64,000 nucleotides of DNA from CAG-1782 sp964418255 (GTDB lineage: Bacteria; Bacillota; Clostridia; Christensenellales; DTU072), in contig CAYQKV010000003.1 of the NCBI GenBank assembly GCA_964418255.1, positions 1 to 64,000 of the forward strand, read 5' to 3'. The position numbers and the translations under genes were made by a program. Shown here one piece after another: positions 16,706-25,015 of this stretch; position 1 is the first letter of the stretch; each line of letters opens with the position of its first letter. A model generated the notes under the pieces. It was not told the origin of the DNA and made no database searches. It saw only the letters and a program-made list of their open reading frames with translations.

Positions 16706-16953
16706 TAACGGAAAAGTCGCTTTATCAAGGGAATTTTTTCCGCTTTCGAGGCGTATTCCACCGATGAAACCGTGCCGAGAAAAGAAACTTTTCCCGCGTT
16801 TTGCGCCATTTCCTGCAACACAAATCCGTTTCCGCGGATGACGACGGCGTTGTTTTCGAGTTTGATTTTCGCTTCCTTTTCGGAAAACGAATCAAGACTT
16901 GCCACTCCCGAAACGGATATTTTTCCTTTTTCGTAAATATAGACGTGCTCCAT
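16705..16953 (-). CDS. yabP: YabP-family sporulation protein
   Basis: 82 residues matching the small YabP/YqfC family. The pattern KISVSGVASLDSFSEKEAKIKLENNAVVIRGNGFVLQEM, with a short beta-rich core and a GF.L motif, is typical. In Bacillus YabP is made in the mother cell and partners YabQ in cortex and coat assembly. A yabQ-like gene overlaps its stop codon. AAAGGAG lies 13 nt before the ATG, a long spacing. Its presence suggests an endospore former or a descendant of one. Confidence 0.75.
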   Translation of the reverse strand: MEHVYIYEKGKISVSGVASLDSFSEKEAKIKLENNAVVIRGNGFVLQEMAQNAGKVSFLGTVSSVEYASKAEKIPLIKRLFR

Positions 16954-17017
16954 AACGTTATTTACGCTCCTTTGTTTAACGATATGCCGTTAAGAGCGGC
17001 GTTATTCCGTTAAGAAC

Positions 17018-17046
17018 TTGTCAAACGGGAAAAAATATTATATATT
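17018..17046 (+). promoter_or_regulatory. sigma-A-type promoter for the TSCPD/MBL pair
   Basis: TTGTCA (17018-17023), 17-nt spacer, TATATT (17041-17046), about 41 nt before the start codon. Confidence 0.55.
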
Positions 17047-17087
17047 ATTTTATAGATACGCGCGCGTCGCGTACGAATGGAGGACAG

Positions 17088-17339
17088 ATGCGATACGTTA
17101 CGAGCGGAGTGTGTTCGAGATACATCGACATAGAGACCGAAGGAGACATTGTAAAGAGCGTTAAGTTCACGGGCGGGTGCAACGGAAATGCGCAAGGCAT
17201 AGCGAAACTTGCCGCGGGAATGAAAATCGACGACGTTATAGCAAAGTTAAAGGGAACGCGATGCGGGATGCGTCCGACGAGCTGTCCCGACCAACTTGCC
17301 CGCGCGTTGGAGGCAATAAAAAATGAGAGAAATTCTTAA
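17088..17339 (+). CDS. TSCPD domain protein (TIGR03905-type)
   Basis: 83 residues with the defining features of the stand-alone TSCPD family: VCSRYIDIETEGD near the N-terminus, KFTGGCNGNAQGIAKLAAG in the middle and the name-giving TSCPDQLARAL at residues ~64-74. The same domain is found at the end of some B12-dependent ribonucleotide reductases, where its cysteines may bind metal or redox partners. The role of the small form is unknown. GGAGGA lies just upstream of the ATG. It overlaps the following metallo-hydrolase gene by 17 nt. Confidence 0.9.
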   Translation: MRYVTSGVCSRYIDIETEGDIVKSVKFTGGCNGNAQGIAKLAAGMKIDDVIAKLKGTRCGMRPTSCPDQLARALEAIKNERNS

Positions 17340-18036
17340 CTTCGGCGATAAATTTATCAACCGTTGGGCGTTTCCGTGCGGAGACGGGTATTGCCTGATA
17401 GATACGGGTTACGAACGGAATTATTCCGATTTCAAGGAAAAACTCGCCGAAAAAAAGATTGACTTAAAGGATATAAAATTCGTCGTAATCACGCATATGC
17501 ACGCAGACCACGTCGGGTTTTTGAAAGAACTTCTCAAAGACACCGACGCTTTGCTTATTTACGACGCTTCGGATAAAAAAAGGCTGGAAGCGGGGAAAAA
17601 CAACCTTAACACCTATATTTCGCGATTCGAATATCTGATAGTAAGCAAAATGAGCGCGGCGTTCGTAGACCAAACGCAGTGCTTTCCCGCGGTGTTCTAT
17701 CAGAATTACGCGGACGCGAGGACGCAACCTCTTGCCGAATACGGGATAGAACTGATTTCGCTTAAAGGGCATACCGAATGCGATTTGTGCGTGAAATTCG
17801 ACGACAAGATTTTTTGCGGGGATTTGTGTATGACGGGGATAGGCTCTTCCCGCCGCGCGCCTATGTGGATTTATAATAAATACGATATGCTTTCTTCGTG
17901 GGATACGCTTATGAAAACGGGAGCGAAATATATATACCCGGGGCACGGTAAGCCGTTCTTTACGCAGGAACTCGCCGCCGCTTCGGAATTCTGGCGTACG
18001 CGCGGAGTTTTTCGACTTTTCTCGAATAAACGGTAA
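17323..18036 (+). CDS. MBL-fold metallo-hydrolase
   Basis: 237 residues with the metallo-beta-lactamase fold. The zinc motif THMHADHVG is at ~56-64, followed by LKGHTECD (His), CGDLCM (Asp) and YPGHGKPF (His), a complete set of dinuclear metal ligands. The family includes thioesterases and glyoxalase II-like hydrolases; nothing in the sequence fixes the substrate. Translation is probably coupled to the overlapping TSCPD gene. It ends upstream of the leu promoter and T-box. Confidence 0.85.
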   Translation: MREILNFGDKFINRWAFPCGDGYCLIDTGYERNYSDFKEKLAEKKIDLKDIKFVVITHMHADHVGFLKELLKDTDALLIYDASDKKRLEAGKNNLNTYISRFEYLIVSKMSAAFVDQTQCFPAVFYQNYADARTQPLAEYGIELISLKGHTECDLCVKFDDKIFCGDLCMTGIGSSRRAPMWIYNKYDMLSSWDTLMKTGAKYIYPGHGKPFFTQELAAASEFWRTRGVFRLFSNKR

Positions 18037-18098
18037 AAGCCGAGCGCAAACGGGTTTTTGTCGGATAAATTCCGAGTGTAGAGAGACCGTTTTTTGTG

Positions 18099-18127
18099 TT
18101 GACAATAGAAAATCGCGATGATATAAT
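18099..18127 (+). promoter_or_regulatory. consensus sigma-A promoter of the leu operon
   Basis: TTGACA (18099-18104), exactly 17 nt, TATAAT (18122-18127). It sits just upstream of the T-box leader. Confidence 0.85.
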
Positions 18128-18133
18128 GAGAAC

Positions 18134-18427
18134 AAATAAACGCGAAGATACGGAACAGTAGGTTATGCGCTTTGCCTTTCAGAGAGACGCCGTTTGGTGC
18201 GAGGCGTCGGAAAGAGCTTGCCGAACTCACCGCGGAGCGGCTGTCCGAAATTTAATTAAAGTAGGCGCAGACGGGTACTCCCGTTACAGGGTTAAGGGTT
18301 GTTGACCCCTAAGGCGCGCTCGTACGAGTGAATAAGAGTGGTACCGCGGAAGCGAAAAAATTTGCGACAAAACACGCTTTCGTCTCTTGAAGTTATCGAT
18401 GATGGCAAGAGACGAAAGCGTTTTTTT
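18134..18427 (+). promoter_or_regulatory. T-box leader, leucine-responsive (CUC specifier)
   Basis: The leader has the T-box hallmarks. CTC in the context GAACTCACC (18226-18228) is a leucine specifier. The antiterminator core AGAGTGGTACCGCGG lies near 18335-18349, and its TGGT bulge complements the ACCA end of tRNA-Leu. A 15-bp terminator (18375-18389 with 18406-18420) with seven T follows. Uncharged tRNA-Leu should stabilise the antiterminator and allow leuACDB transcription. It ends 33 nt before the leuA start. Confidence 0.95.
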
Positions 18428-18460
18428 CATCTTCGACAAGTACTGTGGAGGAGAAAGCAT

Positions 18461-20116
18461 ATGAACAACACGAAAAAGTACACCCGACAGTTTTTCCCGG
18501 TAAAGAACCCTGCGCGTAAATGGGCGGGAAAAGCGTACGTAGACAAAGCGCCGATATGGTGCTCGGTCGATTTGAGAGACGGAAATCAGTCTCTCATAAT
18601 ACCTATGAGCCTGGAAGAGAAACTCGAATTTTTCAAACTGCTCGTAAAGGTAGGGTTTAAGGAAATCGAAGTGGGATTCCCTGCGGCGAGCGAAACCGAA
18701 TACGCGTTTTTGCGCGCGCTTATCGACAGAAAAATGATACCCGACGACGTCACGGTGCAGGTGCTTACGCAGAGTCGGGAACACATTATTCGCAAGACGT
18801 TTAACGCGCTTAAAGGGTGCAAGAACGCCATAGTTCATCTTTACAATTCGACTTCGCTTGCGCAAAGAGAGCAGGTTTTCCGCAAATCGAAAGAAGAAAT
18901 CAAGAAAATCGCGACCGACGGCGCGGAACTTTTCAATAAAATAGCCGAGGAAACGGGGGAAAAATTCCGCTACGAATATTCGCCCGAATCGTTTACGGGG
19001 ACGGAGCCGGAATTCGCGCTCGAAGTATGCAACGCCGTGCTCGACGTATGGAAACCGACGGCGGACAGGAAAGCGATAATCAACTTGCCCGTTACGGTGG
19101 AACTTTCTTCCCCGCACGTTTACGCCGACCAGGTGGAGTATATATGCGACAATCTGAAATACCGCGAAGCGGTGGAAGTATCGTTGCACCCGCATAACGA
19201 CCGCGGTTGCGCGGTGGCGGATTGCGAACTCGGACTGCTCGCGGGAGCGGACAGGATAGAGGGAACGCTGTTCGGGAACGGGGAGAGAACGGGTAACGCC
19301 GACATAGTTACGCTCGCGCTCAATATGTATTCGCAGGGCGTGGAACCCGACCTCGATTTTTCCGATATGCCGTCGGTTGCCGAACTGTACGAAAACGTAA
19401 CCCGTATGTCGGTATACGAAAGACAGCCGTACGCGGGAAAACTCGTGTTTGCGGCGTTTTCGGGCTCGCACCAGGACGCGATAGCCAAAGGCTTGAAATG
19501 GCGCGCGGAAAAGAAATGCGAAAAATGGACGGTTCCGTATCTTCCCATCGACCCGTCGGACGTCGGCAGGGCGTACGAAACCGACGTAATAAGAATAAAT
19601 TCTCAGTCGGGCAAGGGCGGAATAGGATACTTACTCGAACGCAACTTCGGGTACGTTCTGCCCGCGAAGATGCGCGAGGACGTAGGGTATACGGTAAAAG
19701 ACATATCCGACCACGCGCACGCGGAACTTTCACCGCAACAAGTCTTGCAGGTATTTGCGGATAATTATATCAATATAAATACGCATATAAAACTGCTGGA
19801 TTACAGGTTCACCCGAACGCCTGACATACGCGTTACGCTCACGGTGGAAATCGACGGGGAAAAGAAAGAACTTTGCGCCGCGGGTAACGGACGACTGGAC
19901 GCCGTCAGCAACGCGGTGAAAGAACAGCTCGGCATAAAATATTCCGAACTTACTTACGAAGAACACGCTTTGACGAAAGGTTCGTCTTCGCAGGCTATAA
20001 CTTACGTCAGCATAACTCTGCCCGACGGCAGAAAAGTGTGGGGAGCGGGAATACACGATGATATTATCGCTTCGTCTATAAACGCGCTGTTTTCCGCGAT
20101 TAACCGCAGTATATAA
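18461..20116 (+). CDS. leuA: 2-isopropylmalate synthase (long LeuA2-type)
   Basis: 551 residues, the length of the LeuA2 subfamily (TIGR00970-like) rather than the ~510-residue LeuA1. It condenses acetyl-CoA with 2-ketoisovalerate in the first committed step of leucine synthesis. Residues ~30-320 are the DRE-TIM barrel with VDLRDGNQSL (metal-binding Asp) and SLHPHNDRGCAVAD (His pair). The C-terminal ~130 residues form the regulatory domain expected to bind leucine. The ATG at 18461 is chosen for its GGAGGAG; an upstream frame runs into the T-box terminator and is not coding. It is the first gene of leuACDB. Confidence 0.95.
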   Translation: MNNTKKYTRQFFPVKNPARKWAGKAYVDKAPIWCSVDLRDGNQSLIIPMSLEEKLEFFKLLVKVGFKEIEVGFPAASETEYAFLRALIDRKMIPDDVTVQVLTQSREHIIRKTFNALKGCKNAIVHLYNSTSLAQREQVFRKSKEEIKKIATDGAELFNKIAEETGEKFRYEYSPESFTGTEPEFALEVCNAVLDVWKPTADRKAIINLPVTVELSSPHVYADQVEYICDNLKYREAVEVSLHPHNDRGCAVADCELGLLAGADRIEGTLFGNGERTGNADIVTLALNMYSQGVEPDLDFSDMPSVAELYENVTRMSVYERQPYAGKLVFAAFSGSHQDAIAKGLKWRAEKKCEKWTVPYLPIDPSDVGRAYETDVIRINSQSGKGGIGYLLERNFGYVLPAKMREDVGYTVKDISDHAHAELSPQQVLQVFADNYININTHIKLLDYRFTRTPDIRVTLTVEIDGEKKELCAAGNGRLDAVSNAVKEQLGIKYSELTYEEHALTKGSSSQAITYVSITLPDGRKVWGAGIHDDIIASSINALFSAINRSI

Positions 20117-20128
20117 GGAGATATGAAT

Positions 20129-21388
20129 ATGGGAATGACGATGACTCAGAAAATTCTCGCCGACCACGCGTCGCTTGCGACGGTGGAAGCGGGACAACTT
20201 ATCGAAGCGAAACTCGACATAGTGCTCGGAAACGACATTACCACGCCCGTCGCGATAAAGGAGTTTGAAAAAGCGGGGTTCGATAAAGTGTTCGACGAGG
20301 ACAGAATAGCAATCGTTCTCGACCATTTCGTGCCGAATAAGGATATAAAAGCCGCGGAACAGTCGAAAACCTGCCGCCGCTTTGCGTGCGAGCACTGCGT
20401 CAGTCATTTTTACGACGTCGGGAAAATGGGGATAGAACACGCTTTGCTTCCCGAACAAGGCGTAGTGACCGCGGGAGATTGCATAATCGGCGCGGACAGT
20501 CACACCTGTACTTACGGCGCGCTCGGAGCGTTCGCGACGGGCGTAGGGTCGACGGATATGGCGGCGGGAATGGCGACGGGAAGCGCGTGGTTCAAAGTGC
20601 CGTCGGCGATGAAAATCAACCTCAAAGGGAAATTACCGAAAAATTGCAGCGGAAAAGACGTGATTCTGAAAATTATCGGTATAATAGGAGTTGACGGCGC
20701 TCTGTATAAGAGTATGGAGTTTACGGGAGAAGGAGTAAAAACCCTCTCTATGGACGACCGTTTGTGCATATGCAATATGGCGATAGAGGCGGGCGCGAAG
20801 AACGGAATTTTTCCCGTGGACGAAGTTACGCTTGCTTACCTTAAAGGAAGAAGCGAACGCGAACCGAAAATTTATAAAGCGGACGACGACGCGGTTTACG
20901 AAAAAACGGTGGATATAGACCTGTCGGAAATCGCGCCTATCGTGGCGTGTCCGCACCTTCCCGAAAACACGCGACCCGCAAAAGAGCTTTCCGATATTAA
21001 AATCGACCAGGTCGTTATAGGAAGCTGTACGAACGGCAGAATGGAAGATATGACTGCGGCGTACGAAATTCTCAAAGGTAAAAAAGTCGCGGACGGAGTT
21101 CGGTGCATAATTATTCCCGCCACGATGAAAATTTACAGAGAGTGCGTTGAAAGAGGTTTCGTTACGGCGTTTATCGACGCGGGAGCGGTTGTTTCCACGC
21201 CGACCTGCGGACCTTGTCTCGGCGGTTATATGGGAATACTCGCCGAGGGAGAGAGGTGCGTTGCGACAACCAACAGGAATTTCGTGGGAAGAATGGGGCA
21301 CGTTAAGAGCGAAGTTTATCTCGCTTCGCCTTTCACCGCGGCGGCAAGCGCGCTTACCGGGTATATTACCGCGCCCGAGGAGGTATAG
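20129..21388 (+). CDS. leuC: 3-isopropylmalate dehydratase large subunit
   Basis: 419 residues. With LeuD it isomerises 2- to 3-isopropylmalate through a [4Fe-4S] aconitase-type cluster. Cluster cysteines are visible in GSCTNGR (around 290) and TPTCGPCLGG (around 350), and DSHTCTYGALGAFATGVGSTD is the conserved aconitase motif. The start at 20129 (MGMTMTQKIL, the usual LeuC opening) is preferred because AAGGAG is then 8 nt away; an ATG 6 nt earlier is too close. It lies 12 nt after leuA. The length suits the short archaeal/clostridial form of LeuC. Confidence 0.95.
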   Translation: MGMTMTQKILADHASLATVEAGQLIEAKLDIVLGNDITTPVAIKEFEKAGFDKVFDEDRIAIVLDHFVPNKDIKAAEQSKTCRRFACEHCVSHFYDVGKMGIEHALLPEQGVVTAGDCIIGADSHTCTYGALGAFATGVGSTDMAAGMATGSAWFKVPSAMKINLKGKLPKNCSGKDVILKIIGIIGVDGALYKSMEFTGEGVKTLSMDDRLCICNMAIEAGAKNGIFPVDEVTLAYLKGRSEREPKIYKADDDAVYEKTVDIDLSEIAPIVACPHLPENTRPAKELSDIKIDQVVIGSCTNGRMEDMTAAYEILKGKKVADGVRCIIIPATMKIYRECVERGFVTAFIDAGAVVSTPTCGPCLGGYMGILAEGERCVATTNRNFVGRMGHVKSEVYLASPFTAAASALTGYITAPEEV

Positions 21389-21391
21389 GTT

Positions 21392-21886
21392 ATGGATACG
21401 CAAGGCAGAGTTTTTAAGTATAGGGACAACGTGGACACCGACGTCATTATCCCCGCGAGGTATCTCAACACGCCGAACGCGGAAGAGCTTGCGACGCACT
21501 GTATGGAAGATATAGACGCGAATTTCGTAAAAAACGTCAAAAAAGGCGACGTTATCGTAGCGGGATGGAACTTCGGCTGCGGGTCTTCCAGAGAGCACGC
21601 GCCGCTTGCGATAAAAACCTGTAAAATAGGTTGCGTTATAGCGAAAAGCTATGCGAGAATTTTCTATCGCAACGCGATAAATATAGGATTGCCCATTCTC
21701 GAATGCGAAAAAGCGGCGGAGGAAATCAACGCGGGCGACGAAGTCAAAGTGGATTTCGACACGGGAATTATTATGGATATTACGACTGGAAAAAGTTATA
21801 AAGCGCAGCCGTTCCCTCCGTTTATACAGAAAATTATCGAATGCGGCGGATTGCTGGCGTCGTTAAAGGAGACGGAAAATGAATAA
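21392..21886 (+). CDS. leuD: 3-isopropylmalate dehydratase small subunit
   Basis: 164 residues, the usual size of the short LeuD type. Conserved features are DNVDTDVIIPARYL near the N-terminus and GWNFGCGSSREHAP at ~52-65, the swivelling domain that contacts substrate in the LeuCD complex. It follows leuC by 3 nt with GAGGAGG upstream and overlaps leuB by 8 nt, as expected for stoichiometric, coupled synthesis. Confidence 0.95.
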   Translation: MDTQGRVFKYRDNVDTDVIIPARYLNTPNAEELATHCMEDIDANFVKNVKKGDVIVAGWNFGCGSSREHAPLAIKTCKIGCVIAKSYARIFYRNAINIGLPILECEKAAEEINAGDEVKVDFDTGIIMDITTGKSYKAQPFPPFIQKIIECGGLLASLKETENE

Positions 21887-22949
21887 AAAAATCACGGTTC
21901 TTGCAGGGGACGGAATAGGTCCGGAGATAGTTGCGGAGGCGATAAAGACGCTTAATAAAATTGCGGGAAAATTCGGACATTCTTTCGAATATGCTTACGT
22001 CGACGCAGGCGGTTGTTCGATAGACAAGCACGGCGTGCCGATGACCGAAGAAGCCTTAAATAAATGCAAAGAGTCCGACGCGGTGTTGCTCGGAGCGGTA
22101 GGTGGACCCAAATGGGACAACAACCCGCCTGAACTGAGACCGGAAAAAGCGTTGTTTGCGGTGAGAAAAGGTCTTAACCTCTTCGCAAACCTCAGACCGA
22201 CGAAGACGCTTTCGCAACTTGCCGAAGCGGTTCCGCTCAAAAAAGAAATCGTCGGGGACGGAATAGACCTTATTATAGTGAGAGAACTTACGGGCGGGAT
22301 ATATTTCGGAGAGAAGAAGACGGAAGAAATAAACGGAGAACTCTTTGCGAGCGACCTGATGCCTTATTCGGAAACGGAGATAGAAAGAATAGGAAGAGTA
22401 GGGTTCGAAACCGCAATGAAGCGCAGGAAGAGACTTACTTCCGTAGACAAAGCGAACGTGCTGGACACTTCGAGACTGTGGAGAAAGACGATGCACAGGC
22501 TTGCCGCGGAGTATCCCGAAGTCGAGTATTCGGATTTACTCGTGGATAACGCCGCGATGCAACTGATAAAAAATCCCGCGCAGTTCGACGTAATCGTCAC
22601 CGAAAATATGTTCGGGGATATACTGTCGGACGAGGCGTCTATGCTTGCGGGGTCAATCGGAATGATGCCGTCCGCTTCCCTTTCGTCGGGAACGCAGGGG
22701 ATGTACGAACCCATTCACGGTTCCGCGCCCGATATTGCGGGAAAGAATATAGCCAATCCGCTCGGAACAATACTTTCCGCGGCGATGATGCTGAGATATT
22801 CGTTCGATATGGCGAAAGAAGCGGACGCGATAGAAATTGCGGTAAACAAAACTCTCGACGACGGATACAGGACGGGAGATATTATGAAAGAAGGTTGCAA
22901 ACGCGTTTCGTGCAGCGAAATGGGCGATTTAGTCGTTTCCAATCTGTAG
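21879..22949 (+). CDS. leuB: 3-isopropylmalate dehydrogenase
   Basis: 356 residues. It oxidises and decarboxylates 3-isopropylmalate with NAD+, the last dedicated leucine step before transamination. GDGIGPEI at the N-terminus, ELTGGIYFG (substrate loop), VDKANVLDTSRLWR (catalytic Lys) and NMFGDILSDEASMLAGSIGMMPSA with GMYEPIHGSAPDIAGK (NAD site) are all present. The ATG overlaps the leuD stop region. This is the last gene of the operon; no strong terminator follows immediately. Confidence 0.97.
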   Translation: MNKKITVLAGDGIGPEIVAEAIKTLNKIAGKFGHSFEYAYVDAGGCSIDKHGVPMTEEALNKCKESDAVLLGAVGGPKWDNNPPELRPEKALFAVRKGLNLFANLRPTKTLSQLAEAVPLKKEIVGDGIDLIIVRELTGGIYFGEKKTEEINGELFASDLMPYSETEIERIGRVGFETAMKRRKRLTSVDKANVLDTSRLWRKTMHRLAAEYPEVEYSDLLVDNAAMQLIKNPAQFDVIVTENMFGDILSDEASMLAGSIGMMPSASLSSGTQGMYEPIHGSAPDIAGKNIANPLGTILSAAMMLRYSFDMAKEADAIEIAVNKTLDDGYRTGDIMKEGCKRVSCSEMGDLVVSNL

Positions 22950-23036
22950 TCCGAAGGAGCGTCGGATTACCGTGCGCTTTACGCGACAAAAAAGAAAAGG
23001 GAAATAAGTTACAATTATTGCGACGGCGTGAACAAT

Positions 23037-23097
23037 CAAAAAGCGAAAACGACGATTTTCGCTTTTTGCCCGTATAACGTGTGGTCGGAGAAACGCG
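23037..23097 (-). repeat. shortened relative of the 244-nt structured element, copy C
   Basis: Read on the minus strand it begins CCGACCACACGTTATA, as the 244-nt elements do, then jumps to GGGCAAAAAGCG and a 13-bp hairpin (23037-23049 with 23056-23068) equivalent to the fourth hairpin of copy B. The middle hairpins are missing. The hairpin may also serve as the leuB terminator, although no long T-run follows. Confidence 0.5.
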
Positions 23098-23112
23098 GGG
23101 AAGGTAAATCGA

Positions 23113-23141
23113 TTGACTTTTATTCGCCCGTACTTTATACT
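23113..23141 (+). promoter_or_regulatory. sigma-A-type promoter for the small lipoprotein gene
   Basis: TTGACT (23113-23118), 17-nt spacer, TATACT (23136-23141). Confidence 0.65.
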
Positions 23142-23185
23142 AAAAGATAATTTGTAAAAGGAAAGACAATTTTTAACGCGGATTT

Positions 23186-23995
23186 ATGAAAAAATTTATC
23201 GTAAGTGTATTGATGATAGCCGTAGCGGTCGTGTTCGTATCCTGTACCGGAGGAGGCACGACGGTAGATCAGAGTTGGGCGAGGAACGAGAGCCTTTCGT
23301 ATTCCGTTTACGACTCGGATAAAGGCGGAGCGAAGGTGGGAGACGCGTCTTTCGTTACAACCACCGTGCTTTCCGACGAAGATAAGGCGGCTGAGTCCAA
23401 AGCGGACACCAAGATGACTTCCACTTTGAGAATTGGCGAGTCCACGCGCGTTACCGTTTTTTACGCGAAAATTTACAATGTGCTCAGTCTTACCTCGAAG
23501 TATACCGACGGAACCGACCCGAAAGCCGACTACGAACTCACCGCGCATCACGACGGAAAGAACTACGTTTATACCTTGAAATATCCCAACGCGCCCGAAA
23601 AAAACAAAGAGGGCAAACTCAACGTGGGAACGAAAGGATATACCGACGCGGAGTTTTTGTATTTCTATGTCCGCTGTTTCGATATAAACGCGGTGCCGTC
23701 GTCGGTAAAAGTAGCCGACCCGTTTACCGATACGGTTACGACGCTTACTTGCAGCGCAACGGCGAACAACGCGAGTATCGCCACCGAAAGCAGTCTCGGG
23801 ACGGTTATTTGCAACAAAGTGGAGATAAACCGTAAAGATTCGCCCGTGGGAAGGGGAATTGCCGTATATTTTCTGCCAGAAACGAAAGAATATACGTTCG
23901 GAGAAGGCTCTATGATTAAGAGCGTGAGCCATCCGACTAAAATCGTGGAGAACAACATTTCTTTCGTGCTCAACGATTTTTCTCCGACGAAATAA
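23186..23995 (+). CDS. lipoprotein of unknown function
   Basis: 269 residues. A signal sequence MKKFIVSVLMIAVAVVFVSC ends in a VFVSC lipobox (Cys 20), so the protein should be membrane-tethered outside the cell. The mature part is beta-rich, with repeated charged and aromatic strands (SYSVYDSDKGGAKVGDASF, RVTVFYAKIYNVLSL) that suggest a single beta-sandwich or barrel-like sheet. No known domain is recognised. The ribosome site near the ATG is weak, but the signal peptide fixes the start. It has its own promoter and is followed by the Mn riboswitch of the next gene. Confidence 0.75.
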   Translation: MKKFIVSVLMIAVAVVFVSCTGGGTTVDQSWARNESLSYSVYDSDKGGAKVGDASFVTTTVLSDEDKAAESKADTKMTSTLRIGESTRVTVFYAKIYNVLSLTSKYTDGTDPKADYELTAHHDGKNYVYTLKYPNAPEKNKEGKLNVGTKGYTDAEFLYFYVRCFDINAVPSSVKVADPFTDTVTTLTCSATANNASIATESSLGTVICNKVEINRKDSPVGRGIAVYFLPETKEYTFGEGSMIKSVSHPTKIVENNISFVLNDFSPTK

Positions 23996-24045
23996 GGGAA
24001 AAGCGCGCTATTTAACGCGCCGCGAAAATATAAATTTAATAAACG

Positions 24046-24158
24046 AAGAGGGAGTAGCGTGCGCCCCGTAAGGAACGGGCGCAGCAAGTCAACATACTGA
24101 CCGAGAGGTCTGGCTTGCTTTAATTCGCGAGACTCGTGAGTGTAACTTTTTAGCTATG
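24046..24158 (+). promoter_or_regulatory. yybP-ykoY manganese riboswitch
   Basis: The leader contains the conserved blocks GGGAGTAGC, then a GCGCCC/GGGCGC helix, GTCAACATACTG, and GCGAGAC further down. These are the L1/L3 loop signatures of the Mn2+-sensing yybP-ykoY class. It precedes mntP, the classical target, and ends about 40 nt before a terminator hairpin that abuts the ribosome site. Mn2+ binding is expected to favour read-through. Confidence 0.9.
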
Positions 24159-24198
24159 CCCGAGTTTACCGTATTCCGAAAAACAACCGGGCGTAGGA

Positions 24199-24224
24199 AG
24201 AAAAACCGCTCGGTTTTTCTTTTT
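24199..24224 (+). terminator. riboswitch expression-platform terminator
   Basis: Nine-bp stem AGAAAAACC / GGTTTTTCT with loop GCTC and trailing T, ending 19 nt before the mntP ATG and just before its AAGGAG. It is the likely switch element controlled by the manganese riboswitch. Confidence 0.75.
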
Positions 24225-24242
24225 GGAAAAAGGAGTATAAAT

Positions 24243-24827
24243 ATGGATTGGAGCTTTGCTTTTTTCATCAACAGTATTCTGCTCGGGCTCGGGCTTGCTA
24301 TGGACGCGTTCAGCGTTTCTCTTGCCAACGGACTGAATTTTCCCGATATGAAAAAGGGAAAAATGTTTTTTATCGCGGGCACGTTCGCTTTTTTTCAGGC
24401 GTTGATGCCTATGATAGGCTGGGTTTGCGTGCATACGGTCGTGCAATATTTTGCCGTCGCCGCCAAAATCGTGCCGTATATTTCTCTCGTTCTGCTTGCG
24501 TTTATCGGGGGCAAAATGATTTACGACGGCGTAAAGAAAAAGGAGGACGATAAAAAAAGAGCGGTTACGGTAGGCGCGATACTTTTGCAGGGCGTGGCGA
24601 CGTCGATAGACGCCCTCAGCGTAGGGTTCACAATAGCCGAGTACGGTTGGAAGCACGCTTTGGTAGCCGCCGTAATCATAGCCGCGGTTACGTTTAGCGT
24701 GTGTCTTCCCGCCGTCGCGATAGGAAAAAAGTTCGGGAACAGGTTCGCCTCGAAAGCTACGGTTTTCGGCGGAATTATACTCATCGCGATAGGTCTGGAA
24801 ATCTTTCTTACGGGTATTTTGACTTGA
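24243..24827 (+). CDS. mntP: manganese efflux pump MntP
   Basis: 194 residues with six predicted membrane helices. It exports Mn2+ across the cytoplasmic membrane. The two repeated halves each carry the family's acidic motif: GLAMDAFSVSLANG (helix 1) and ATSIDALSVGFTIA (helix 4), whose Asp residues lie in the transport path. AAGGAG precedes the ATG at 24243. An earlier in-frame ATG lies inside the riboswitch region and is not used. Control by the upstream yybP-ykoY riboswitch fits induction by excess manganese. Confidence 0.95.
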   Translation: MDWSFAFFINSILLGLGLAMDAFSVSLANGLNFPDMKKGKMFFIAGTFAFFQALMPMIGWVCVHTVVQYFAVAAKIVPYISLVLLAFIGGKMIYDGVKKKEDDKKRAVTVGAILLQGVATSIDALSVGFTIAEYGWKHALVAAVIIAAVTFSVCLPAVAIGKKFGNRFASKATVFGGIILIAIGLEIFLTGILT

Positions 24828-24891
24828 TAAAAAAATGACGAAAATCGGAGTGAAGAGATTGCGTTGATTTTTGCTTTTACGGCATAAAAAT

Positions 24892-24948
24892 CAAAAAGTG
24901 AAAAATCACACTTTTCGCTTTTTGTCCATATAACGAGTGGTTGGAATC
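24892..24948 (-). repeat. shortened relative of the 244-nt structured element, copy D
   Basis: On the minus strand it reads ATTCCAACCACTCGTTATAT, then GGACAAAAAGCG and a 13-bp hairpin (24892-24904 with 24912-24924, including one wobble pair). It has the same layout as copy C and lacks the central hairpins of the full elements. Confidence 0.45.
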
Positions 24949-24963
24949 CTCATAAGAAAATTG

Positions 24964-24992
24964 TTGACTTTAATTTCGTTATAGCCTATAAT
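24964..24992 (+). promoter_or_regulatory. sigma-A-type promoter of the flavodiiron gene
   Basis: TTGACT (24964-24969), 17-nt spacer, TATAAT (24987-24992), 24 nt before the ATG. Confidence 0.75.
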
Positions 24993-25015
24993 AATATAAA
25001 ACAGTCGGAGGAACT

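Noticed and set aside
18284..19471. 395-codon frame antisense to leuA and the T-box
   Set aside because: It overlaps the T-box terminator and the LeuA barrel; the amino acid pattern is that of a reversed coding strand.
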